DNA from: Antedon mediterranea
Taxonomy: Eukaryota > Echinodermata > Crinoidea > Comatulida > Antedonidae
NCBI RefSeq assembly: GCF_964355755.1
Contig: NC_092670.1
Span: 22,567,201 to 22,631,200 of the forward strand
DNA: 64,000 nucleotides
Direction: 5' to 3'
A program made the translations under genes and the position numbers. The notes under the pieces are model-generated. The model was not told the origin of the DNA and searched no databases. It was given only the letters and a program-made list of their open reading frames with translations. Positions 1 to 13,000 of the stretch are shown piece by piece; position 1 is the stretch's first letter, and every line of letters begins with the position of its first letter.

Positions 1-1092
1 TGATGTTATAGACTGCCGTCAAGTCTGTGCCGAGAATAACTATGCGTAAGTACATACAATGTTTGTACTCTATACAAGTTTTATGCACTGCTGGAGATGT
101 ATCATCCCTTAAAACCTAAAAATAGGTGAATAAAATCTAACTTTAAATGCCATTTTGTAGTTTTAATAAAAAATAAAGTTATTCATTAATTTTGCCCAAA
201 AAATAATGTATTTTATTATTCATTTGTCTACCTCTTATTGACCCTCTGTTTAAATAACACAACAGTCCAGTACACCCCAGCAGAGGGGTTGTTATTTGTC
301 AAAAGTAGGTAAACGGTCATAATCTTTGATTTAAATACCATGTTCAACCATAAATTGATTAAAAAGCTTAACTTTATACACAGACCTCACTTGGAACTTT
401 TCAAACAGTCTTTAGCTTCAATGCTCCAACTTTTTTTTAATTCTCTTCCTTTAGATATCTGACTTGCCTTATCTTACCCTTCTTTAAATTTCTGCTCAAG
501 AACCATCTTCTTGTTTAGTTACTTCCTTTTTCCTATCTTTTCTTCTGAGAGGGCCAATTTAATTTAATTTATTTTTTATTCTAAATTGTTTGTGCTTTAT
601 TTTAATCTTTATAAATTATATTTATTTTAATTTAATTATTATTGTCTCGTCATGATGTATTTCTGTGAGAGTCACTAATGATCAGCTGGATGGACCACCC
701 TCGTAAAATATTGTTGAAATAAATAATTGAGTACACATAACAAAAACTGTTCAATTATTAAGTTAGTTAGGCTTTAGGTCGTGTTGGAAATCACAACTTC
801 TGGTATTTTGTATTCACTTTTCAGTGCATAATTTTGGTTAATATTAGCCAGTAGATATTTATATTCTAAATAATGTCATATTACAGATTTACGGCATTTC
901 GTGCAGAAATGTGTTTATGTGCCAACGACTCAATTACCAACAATTATGCCGAAATGCATTCTTGCACTGAATGTCCTGCAATGTTGCACGATGAATGTCA
1001 AACGACAATCCATAATGTAGTGTTCAATAATGACGATGTTCTAACTGCTTTTAACACAATGTGGTATAAGGATGACGATAATAGGTCTACAG
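1..1092 (+). other. WSC domain exons of the polycystin-1-like gene
   Basis: Exons 1-45 and 887-1092 join in phase (GC|A codon). The translation has the WSC cysteine pattern: CRQVC, an aromatic-rich turn, MCLCA, then a CTECPAML...DEC segment. A WSC domain near the N-terminus followed by PKD repeats is the order known in vertebrate polycystin-1, so this is the natural left end of the visible gene. The frame is already open at base 1. Confidence 0.75.
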
Positions 1093-4000
1093 GTAAAGAT
1101 ACATATATTTATTTACAAATCTTCTATTTTACAAAGAGTGAGATTTCTCTTCCCTCTTTACGAACAGTCTTCAAATGGAGTCTTTTCTGAATTTTTTATT
1201 TCTATTTTTTTACCTTTGTGAAAAAAAACCCATTTTAAAGTTAACAATAACATACTATTTTTTACATACATTGTTTAACCCAAATTAACCTCCCCCCCCC
1301 CCCCCCCCACTTTCTTCTTCTTCCTCCTCCTCTTACTCCTCCTCTTATTCCTACTCCTCCCCCCCCCCCCCCAGCATACTGGCATGATCAATTCAAAGGT
1401 TTTATTGTCATTTTCTCTTTTAAAGTCAAACATTAACAGCGCATATTAAATTTAATTAATACTTAGAGGCATAGTATAAAACTAGAGAAGAAATTCATGA
1501 CAATGAACAATACATACCCAGATAAACTACAGCTAATAATTGATCATGCATATTTTATGAATTAATTAATTTTTTTTTAGCTGACGGTATAAAAGATGAA
1601 ATTCAGGGAAATGCATGGTATAACATATCTGTATACCCTACTAATTCAGCTAAAATTACCAGTTTTAGTTATGATTTCGGAGACAAACAAACACACAAAG
1701 GAACAATGAGATCTGTGAAGCATGTGTTTCTGTAAGATGTTAATAACAATAATACTATTTCATTTTTTTTTTAAACAAACATTTTTCTTAAAAAATTAAT
1801 ATTTGTTAACAAAATAATGTGCTAGTATACTAAAACATGAATAGAAATGTTTATATTATTGTATTTCTTTAATAAAGGTAGATTGATTATTAAAATGAAT
1901 AAAACAAATCAAAAATCTACTTCATTACTGTAGGTCACCTGGGCAACGGTCAATTAGATTTGAAGTGACAGATGAACTTGGTAAAACTTTGAAGACTACT
2001 GATACAATAACGGTTGTGTATGATTTACAAGAATACAATGTAACCTGTAATTCATTCATCGATCATTACAACTGTATGTTTTCCTACATAATAGGTAGTC
2101 AAAGACTTATCAATGTTGCATTTTCAGATGGAATAACAACAGATATTTATACTAGTAAGTCTATTATTGATGATAATTTAATTACTTTAAAGTATTTTTT
2201 TCAAAGTTAATTGACAAGATATGTTCCCTACTCTGATGTAATTGTACATTTTGAATTATATTTTTCTTGTTACATGAAGATAAAGTGAAAAACTGTTGGA
2301 ACTCATCCAAAATATCATAAAAAATATATCTTTAAAGGAGAGGAATTCTTTCAATTGTATTTGTACATATTTATAATAACTGGTTTAAACTGGTTCATTT
2401 CCAGTTGATTCCAAGAAACAACAGGTTATAGTGACTACAGTGGTGTACAGTTTTTAAACATTTTAATGTAAATATCTTGTAATATAGCTTCGAAGACTAT
2501 ATGTAATAAAAAACTTGAAACTTGTACTAATTTATCTGGAATTTGGTAACCGATATATACAAGTGAATTTTCTTTAGGGATTTTACTTTATGATAATCTA
2601 TTTTTGTTTCCTTATCAGGTAATGACATTGTTATGTTTGGTAGCAAGACCTTGTTAACTGACAGTCAAAGTTACACACAAACTGCACGTTACATTAAACT
2701 TAATGACCCGATTAAAGTTGATGGTAAACTGATGGGTTTTGAAGTGTACATCCAGAAAACTGGAACTATAAAATTAGAGGTAAAAATGGATGCTATATAA
2801 TAATAAGGAGATATTTTTAAAATAATGGGCAAACAATTATGTTGATGGCCGTCGGTGACACATTTTTAAACTTCAGGTAAACAAAAGAGGCCTAGTAGAG
2901 CCTAATCTATGTCACAAGAGGATCAATTTCAGAAGGAATTCAGCTTCTTTTTTAAGATAACGAGAGCTACAATTTGTGTGTTCACCCTAATTTCCTATGC
3001 ACTTATGTTTATTTCAAACTAATCAACAGTTAAGCATTCAGCCAATCACAGGACAGTATCATATCTAGTTTGTGGTGATACTTTTATTCTATGTGTTCTG
3101 ATCACAACTTATAATGATTTCTCCACACAGATTCTAAGGCCATATGTTACTGATTTCTACAAGTTTTGTGTATCATCATATTCATACGTTTCAATTGACG
3201 CCTCGTGCGATGATCAGCCGAGGATCTGGAAGAAAACTTGTTCAGAGTCTTCGCCGTTCAACTTCAGAACTGGTTTTTGCACAAACTCTACTGAAAACAT
3301 AATTTTTACATCTCCACCGGATGTTAATCTTGAGGCGGTAAAAACATTCATCTTTGAGCAGTCTTCAATCGGCCGAGCATACCTGCAAGTCAATGGCACC
3401 AAAGTTCAAAAAGGAGATTTAATTAGTTATAATTATGTAAATGATGGACAGTTAGGTGAAGAGATGTCATTAACATCGACAGAATTTATAAATACAGATA
3501 CAGAATCAAATATTGTTGAAGGGAGAAGTTTTTATCCAAGTAACAAGACGAATCATATATTCAGAGCTGTTGTAGCTAGGCAACGACAAATGCTTATATC
3601 ACACGCATGCAATCATAATAGCTCCTGTTCGTTTGATTTGTCGGTAGCAGGGTTGAACAAGGTTGTATCCGTTGTACGCATCATCGACCCTTATATTTAT
3701 GATGTCAGTCTAAGTACTGGTAAGCTTACGTAAAAGGGAACACATTCCAGTAAAAAGGAACCAAGGAGGAATATATGTTTTAACACTCTATTCCCTATTA
3801 AAACCCTATTAAGAGGACACTTTTGTGTGTCCTCCTGAAGGTGTCCCCTTGATAGATGTTATACTGTATTTCAAGCCTACGTACAGTTATTGAGTAATTA
3901 TAGGCATCTTGTAAATTCTTCATGATAATATTAAGATATGATATTTTAATGCCTTTCAGTGTCATTTGGAGATTTTGTAAACTTCACAATAGAGGATCAT

Positions 4001-7000
4001 CCAGGTATGCTTGGTTGTAATTATGAATGGAATTTTGGTAATGGTGATATAATGCAGAGCACGTCAACCAAAATAATGTATTTGTGGCACTACAGTGGAT
4101 CTTACAATGTCAGCCTACGTGCTTATAATAGAGACAGTCAGTGGACAGAATATGTAAGTTTCTTTTTTAGAGTCTGAACATGATAGAGGCCTAGTACCTT
4201 AGGCCTAAAACCAAAGTTGGTATCAATCAAGGGCTGCAGATGTAGCCTACAAAAGATTGTGTTAAAACTCATTTCATAATAGTATTCTTCATAAGTTTTT
4301 GAGAGTTATTTTTTTGATAGTATCCCAGATATTAGTACACCATGTCTCACATGGTATTAACTAATATTTAAAATGTTATTTGTAGACTTTGATAGAAATT
4401 GTACACAAAATAGCTAACTTAAGTTTTGTTGAAGAAGACCCCTCGTATTGGAACATTGTTGAAGACGAAGAATATATTGTGGATATCAACCATGCTGCGC
4501 GAGTCCAATGGTTCTCTACAGGTGACTTTAACAATTATTTTACCATAAAAAAATATATAATTCTACCCTGTTATGTTATTGGACTGTTTATTTATTTTAT
4601 TTGAACAATATTTTATGAGGGTGATCCATCCAGCATAGCTGATCATTAAGGACCCTCAAACAATACAAACAGTAAATACAAAATAAACTATAAAAATACA
4701 AAATTAGCATAGATATTAAAAATATATATATATATATAAATATACAGTAGGCCTACCAGGTAAGAAGGATAATTAAGAAATAAGATCAGAGAGAGAGAAA
4801 GAGATGTTTTTCAAAAGAGATTTAAAGGAGAAGAAATTGTAAGAGTTACGAATATTTAAAGGTAAAGAATTATAGAAAGAAGGAGCATTGAACTAAAAGA
4901 AAGATTTCAAGGTAAAGACGAGGTATAAACCTAATTAAATTCCCCACATTCCTGTATCTTGTAGATTCTGGATTTTTCACTGATAACTACACATTTTATT
5001 TCAGGCTCACATATTACTACAAATGTAACGATTGGAGAAAATGAGCCGATAACGTTAATCGTTGAACCAGGTTTAACTTTGTATAAAGACTTGTTAAACG
5101 TTGATGGAGTTTTGTTACAAAATGTACAGGTATCACACAAAGGTGAGGAAAACTATCAAAGTTAAGGAAACTGTAATATTATGAAGTGTTTGATTTGCGA
5201 AAACTACTAACCAATGACTTACTCATTTATGCGTCATTGATCATCATCGTCTGGACTTGGAAACAACCAAAACTGTTTTAAGATCTATAGCAAGGAAGTA
5301 CGCCCTAAAATCCCTGCATGCGCACATTGAATTGACATGGCCTACAATAGCTTATCGATCGTCGCAGTTTGAAAGCTCTCTATTTCCTTGTTTACCAGCC
5401 ATCATTCCAGTTGCTAGAAGTGCAGTACTTGCTAATACACATATAATAAATTAGCAGATGAATACAACAAACGTAGATGCAAAATAAAATATAAAAAAAA
5501 CGTATTATATATAAAACTGTAATGTTATATGATACATATTTTATTTTGCTATTTAGATAATTGTCGGAATATGTTGGGACTAGAATTTGAGGACAAGTTT
5601 GCAGACTCACAGTTTGTGGCATCTACATCAGTGTTGAATTCGTTTCCTCACCTTGCACGACTGAACAACATAGAGGGTGTGTGGTCTCCAGAAAATGGAG
5701 ATAATGAATGGATTCAGGTACTGTATTGTAATGTTTTAAATATATATGGATTTTTTTCTCTTTTTGAAAATCATTGTATATAGTTTTAAAAAGTGCAAAT
5801 AATTTTCTCTTTAATTTTTTCTTTTTTCATAGACCTTTTTATCTCAGAAAACAGTACATTATTTTCTTATTAATTTAATTTGATGATTTTATATATTTTT
5901 TGTTAGATAAATTTACTGAGAATGTATATTATTACTGGTATTGCCACGCAAGGTAGTTCCAATGAGTCTTGGGTTGAAAATTTCTTTGTAACATACAGCC
6001 AAAGTGGTAATGTTTGGATCAATGTAGATATGGAAAATGACACAACAAAGGTAGACATATGTACATATATCCTTGTTTTACGGTATGATTGTTTTTAACT
6101 TGTACACCTGGCGTTTATCAATGGTTTGCTTTAAGTCAAGATGGTTAAGAAATAAAATAATAAATAATATAAAATCAAATTTGTCATCTTTAAATATAAG
6201 AATATATATGTAAAATGTTGGCTTAAGTTATTTTCAAAACTGACTTAAGCAAAATCATTGACTTCATTTTGGTAAACTTAACAAGTTAAATTTTACCCCA
6301 GATAATCAAAATCATATTAAATCATTTTTTCTTTCAATGAATTCAATTACTATAACTTTTTAAAATGTTTTCTCTCTTCTTGTTGACAGAATTTGACTGG
6401 AAATTTTGATGAGGGCACTATAGTGACAAACTTTTTCAATGAGCCAGTTTATGCAATTCATGTTCGTGTAAATATTTTACCTCAAATAAGAACGCCTGCT
6501 TTGAGGTTTGATCTTCTGGGTTGTGTGTGTAAGTATTAGTATGAATTATTTACACATGTACAGTACAAGTCACTATGTAATCATCATATTACTCTAGGAA
6601 GCAGAGATTTCAAATAGTTAATTGTACAATATTTCCGGTTTTCTGACATCCATCGGATGGAGCAGGGGCCAAATGGTAAAATAAACTGATCTTAACATAA
6701 TGTCCTATCTTTTGGCATTGAAATCAAAATTTTGGATCCACCTATTTTGATGTTATATACAAATGTATACAAAATTAAAATGCTGGTGTGTATAACTTAG
6801 AATTTCCATTTGGTAAGGGTGCACAAGATGTAATTTTGTGCAGAATACTTGTCTCGTTAAATCTGTATAAAATTTGTCTTTATTAATATCCAGCGAACAA
6901 TGTATGTCTTGACGAAATGGGATTAAGAAATGGAGGTGTGACTAATAGCCAAGTGACGTCTGACATACCAAACTTCGACGTTGATTTAGTCCGTATTGGT

Positions 7001-10000
7001 CATGGTGGATCCGGGATGTGTTTTTCCATGAATGACGCCAACCCGATCAACATTGAATATGAATACCTTCACATATTCACTGGCTTCATCTTTGAGGTTG
7101 AGACTAGTAGAGGCGTTTCTTCATTGTTTAAAGTTTCTTACAGTGAAAACAAAATGCTATGGAAGGATGTTTATATTGCTGGCTCTAATACTGTAAGTAC
7201 ATAGTGGCTACAGTTTTATTGTCACACTGTATATCCGTTTTAACCTATATTTAAATACAGTGTTATGGACGGTTTGAATAAACTCTTCCTTTTCTAGTGT
7301 TATATTATTGTTACTATAGGCATGGCTTAATGTGACTGCTAATGATGCTTCTGAAAAATGGATTGTGTTTGATAAAGAGGTACATACACGGTTTATTCGC
7401 GTGGAATTCTTGAATCATGATACACTCTGCTTGCGGTTTGAACTTCTTGGTTGTAAAGGTATATCTTTTTTATTTGCTTACATACACTATAAAACTCTAT
7501 CTCTTTTTTATTCATTTATTTTAAACAATTTTAAACTTTACCTTTTAGGTTCAAGACTGTGTCGTCGAGACATTGGTGCATCAGGCATGATACCATCGGG
7601 TCAGTTCACAGCCTCTAATGAAGGTAAAAAGAGGTATGTCATGGTAGAGCTACTGAAGCATTACACAGTCACAGGAATACAGAAAATGGATGAAAGTGAC
7701 AGAAACATATTCCATGTGGAATACTCAATGGATAACAACAATTTCAAGCCCGTTCAGGACAATAATGGAGATATTGAGGTTTGTTCTTGTGGATTTTTTT
7801 AGATGTTATATGGTGGAGGCTAACTGATAGTATATTGTCAAATTATATGATTAAAGCTACTTTCACATCACGCCTGGATTCGGTCCAGTGCCCTGAGAAA
7901 GATATTGTTGAAAATGGGTTCAGGATCATTCACACCAAACTCTGCTTGTTATATTTTCCTCAGGGCGTCGGACCTAATCCAATGTGAAAACAGCTTAAGG
8001 GGAAAAAAAGACCATGTTTATTCTATTTACTTGTTAACTGCAACCATCATGCTCTCACACAGCAAAATATAACTGGTCGTTCACACAAAATCCTGGCAGC
8101 GGGTTGTGGCGAATAATGTTATTTTATTAGGTTGCTATTTTGTGCGCACGACCTTTTCAGATAAAAAGGGGCATGTTGAGAAAAGTTTGGTAATGTTTAT
8201 GATTGATACCACACTGTATTATTTTTCCCCTTAGGTATTTAAAGAGAAAGTTTTGAACAGTTTTCGTTACCCAGTAATCTGTCGTTTTTTGAGGTTGGTT
8301 TACACATATGACGGTGCTTCGCCTGTTGTCAATGAACCACAAACTTTTAAGCTAATAGGCTGCGAGAGTAAGTATGATTATGGAGATTAGATGGATAAGT
8401 TTATTAATTTTAATTGGTTTGGTGAATTTTATTGGTTCTATTTTTTATTTGTGAGTAGTTTGGTTGTTTTGTAATTGGATTAGTTAATTTGTAGAGGATT
8501 AAAAATCTATTACATATCATTTTCTGTGTTAACTACAGGGCCACAGACATGTCATGAAATGATCGAAATTGACACTACAAGAACAGCATTTTCAAGTGGT
8601 AAAAATTGGATTTCAATAAAGGACCGCTATGAACCATGGGTGATAATCGTACTGCTTGGGAGACAGGAATTATCAGGCCTTTTATTGAGTAACATGGATT
8701 CAAGTGATCAACGACAGTTTTGTGTACAACACAGTGTAGACAAAATTTCTTGGAAATTCCTTTATGAAAAAGGGGAAATCAAGGTAAACGTACTAATGAA
8801 TGTTTTTGAGTTGATGGGGAGAATATTACTCTAACCATGATTGAAATAGTTAAACTGCTCGATAAGTTGAAATTATAGATCTAAGCTTGGGTATAACAGT
8901 TCTACCTTCCACTATATATTTCAATAAGATATTTAAACAAGTTGTTGTATTTTTCAGAAATTTACATATCATAAAACACATGATGGCCTTATGTACCAAA
9001 TGTTTGATGGCATAATCATAGCCGAGTATATCAAAATAAATTTTATGGACTTTGAAGGTGCTGTGCTCTTGAAAATTGGATTACTTGTTTGCAAAGGTAC
9101 ATTTTTGTTAATATACAAAATAATTAACGTTTACTGTAAGTGGTCATAATATGTCATGAGTTAAAAGATTGACTGCTTTGGAACGGCTTTCTAGGTTGGG
9201 TCTATCGTTACTCGAAGATAGACGTAGTAGAAGTGACATGATTGAAACTTATAAGATTGTTCATGGTCTCGAAAATGTTTGTTTTTCCAACTTTTTTACC
9301 TTCCAAAATTCTGCTGGCCATTTTACACGAGGTCATCCTTTTAAGTTGTGTAAACCTCGGTTTAATACCTTTAGTAGAGCCTCTTTGATTTACGTATCAT
9401 TAACACATGGAACTCATTACCCTTCCATATTGTTTCATAACACTTAACACTTTCAAGCAAAAATATGACACACACATAAACACTATGAGAGGAGGCAGCC
9501 TCTACGAGTAAATACTCTTTGCCTCCTTATAAGGTAAGCATCTATTTTTAGGGACTGAGTTGAAAATAGAGCACTTAATCTTCTGTGCCAACAATTTGGG
9601 CACTTCATACCAAGTGGTATGAATGCTGGATATCTACAGTCTACAAATAAAAACATTTTATTTATTTTTTTGTTAGGCATCAACTTTGTTAGTTTCGAAT
9701 GTGCCCATTCAGCTAACCTTCCGCTTACAATACAGTCAGAGAATGTCGTCAGCGAATCCAACATCTCAACAAATATACAGTACGATGAGCGTATTACTGG
9801 GTTTAGAATTATGAACCAAAATCCTATTGCATGGGGAAGCAGTAAGATTCTTATTGCAACAGAAGTATTTTCAGGTGTCAATTCTAGTATTGAATTGTTT
9901 ATAGATGGAGTCAATTATACCCAAATCACAGAGACACATTATCAAGTTGAACAAACCGTTGTTTATTCCCTCACCATGGCGACTGAAATGTTTAATGAGT

Positions 10001-13000
10001 TAGATTTATTAAATGTTACTATGATACGAAGCAATGTGTTAAGTTTAGCCAAGGATTATATTCTCCTCTCAGTTGAATATAAAATTGATGACTTGAAGTT
10101 ATACGTGCCGGAATTTGCATATAGAGGTCATCCCTTTCAAATTGAATTTGATATGTCGAGAGGGTCACATGTCGTTTGTAATGTACAGCTAAATGATACC
10201 ACCAAAAAAGAATTTTCAATATATTTAATGCTTCGTAGTGATGGGGATAAAATATCTTTTACTCATCAGATCAACAGCCTAGGCGAGTATGATATTTTCC
10301 TTCATTGCTGGAATAATATCAGCGTCATGAATGTTTCTGAAACGATTTCTGTCCAGAATAATATTACGGATGAGCTACAGTTGAATTGTGATGATGTCGT
10401 TGCAATTGACTTTCAGGAACCATGGAATATCACTGTAGAATATTCATTCACTGGGATTCCTATAAACCTTCCGAATGCCGTGTTTGCTAATTACACTGTG
10501 ATTGGTCGGCTGAGCGCAAGTGAAACTATAATGAACATGGTTGGTATTGAGTATGATGAAAACCTATCTGCAAGTCATACAATTAACCTTTCAACTTATG
10601 GTACATATGATATCTCTGTTTATCTTTATAATAAAATAAGCAATGTCTTACGTACATGCACAGTTGATTTAGAAGCGGTGATTACTAGCCTTAATGTGAA
10701 CGCTGAATATTATGCTCCAGTTAAAGAATCTGTCACGTTTGACATCTCGGTGACCTGGGGCTCACGAATTCAGTATACTATTGATTTTGGTGATGATGAA
10801 AAAGTAACGAAAGAACAAACATCTGAATATAGAATTTCTGTTCCGCATTCATTTGGTGATAAAGGTGTGTTTAATGTAACAGTAAATGCGACAAATTCGA
10901 TCGGTGAAACATCAACCTTTGCCAATGTTACTGTTCAGTACCCTGTAAAAGCTTATGAATTGAAATGTCAGTATTTAAATAAATTGGGAATTAACGAAGA
11001 AGGTGAACCATCACATGTAGTTATACCAATTGATGTGTATCGTAATGACATTTTTAAAGAGCCCACAGATGCATACTTTACAATTGATTTTGACGACGGA
11101 TCTGCTCTTTGCCCTATGGAGGAAATGTGCCTGCTGGCAGATGTGTCTGAACATGGAGTGGTAGAAACATCGAAAAACACAAACAATATGTTACATGTTG
11201 TGAAAGTGAACAATGAATATTCTACTTCCAACAGTTACACTATTAATCTTACCATTTGGAATCATGTTAGCAATGTAGTGTTTCAGTGTGATATGCTGGT
11301 GTTGGAAGGTATTGAGCAGTTAAAACAAACAGTACAATATTCAGATGTATACATTGACAGTCAGAATGCCACAAACACAACTGATGAATTACTGGAGGAA
11401 GAGTATGTGGCATTAGGAAACTGGGTTGTTGTGACTACTACAATTGGTGCTGGATCGCATGTTCAATATACCTGGGATTTTGGTGATTCAACTGCTGTAA
11501 AGACAACAAATGAACATACAGAAATTCATCAGTACTCAGAGCCGGGTTCATATATAATATCAGTGAATGCATCGAACCCAGTGAGTAGTGAAGTAGCAAG
11601 CAAACAAATATATGTTCAAGAGGTTGTAACTGATTTGAGATTAACAGGATCTGATGCAGTGCTTGTGAACTCAACCGTAGATTTCATACTTGAACTGGGA
11701 AGAGTGGCTACAGATGCTTGCTATCGGATTGACTTCATAAGTGAGCTATCAGAACCAGAACGTGTACGTTTCCATGGATCACACGCAATGTGTGAAGAAA
11801 AATATGCAGATTTTCAAGATGTAGAGCCTATTGACTCTTTGCAACTTTGGTTTGATGTGAATAACGATAATGCTGATTCAACAATCAAGATTTCAAATAC
11901 ATTTTATGAGTACGGGAGATTTGAAATACAGTATGAAGGTGTAAATACAGTATCTTACGTTAACAAAACAGTGGCGCAGCTGATAACTAAATATCCATGT
12001 TATTTACCAATTGTGGATGTATCAGGCGTAAACGAATGTGGAGATACTTACACAAAATGTAATCAAGATCTTAATATTCGTCAATATGAAGCATCAAAGA
12101 GGATTAAAGTTGAGTCTGCTGTTACTGTCAACTGTTCATCTACCGATTTAACTCTTTACGAATGGAAGGGCTTTATTAAAGAGGGCAATGATGAAAATCA
12201 AATACCGGTAGATTTGTCGTCTCATACAGTCACTACTGGAAGCGGATTAGGAACACTGATTATTGAACCAAAAAAACTTACGTATGGTATTTACAGATTT
12301 GAACTGAGAGTGACAATGTTAGGTGGAGAGATCGGTGTTTATAGTGAAGATTCTGTGAATATAGAAGTAATTCCAACTAATTTATCAGTTGAGGTGGTAG
12401 GAGGGGAGTACCACACTATTTCCTGGACTAAGGGCACTTTTGATTTAGATGGTTTGACATTAACACACGATCCTGATATTGATGAACATGATAAAACTGG
12501 TATGAATTTTACGTGGTTGTGTCGAAGAGCAAGAAAGAAATTTTTGAATGAAAGCATTCATGTTGACGAACTTGAAACTTTTGAAGAATGGGATGATGAT
12601 TTTGAAGTTTTATTGAGAAATTCAACAGTAAAAGACAGAGATTTATACTATCAAGAAAATATTGAAGATGTTGGAGGATGCTTTGGCAAATTAGGAGGCT
12701 TGGATGTCCCAAAACCAGGAGGTAACATTTATTGACTAATTGTTTCGATTTCAATTTATTTAAAGATGTATTGTCCCTTTGACCAATTCCAAAAAATAAA
12801 GATTTCGAAAAAAAGAGGGTCATTTTGAAGTATCATAATAGTTATAACAAAGTTTTTGATCAAAACATATCAATTCAAGACGCTTGTTTGGCTACTCTGA
12901 ATGCATAAAACTTTCTCACGATCTGTATTAGAACACCTTCTCAACCGTATTGAGTTGTAAACAATCCTAATTAGCACCATGCATAATTAAATGCATAATT

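Noticed and set aside
3131-3719. C-type lectin or LDL-A domain expected at this place in polycystin-1
   Set aside because: The cysteine spacing and the WND/EPN-type motifs of C-type lectins and the DCSDGSDE motif of LDL-A are not visible.
9619-9676. In-frame ATG at 9619 upstream of the giant exon as a gene start
   Set aside because: A good acceptor at 9676 and phase match with the exon ending at 9096 show this is intron read-through; the gene starts left of the window.
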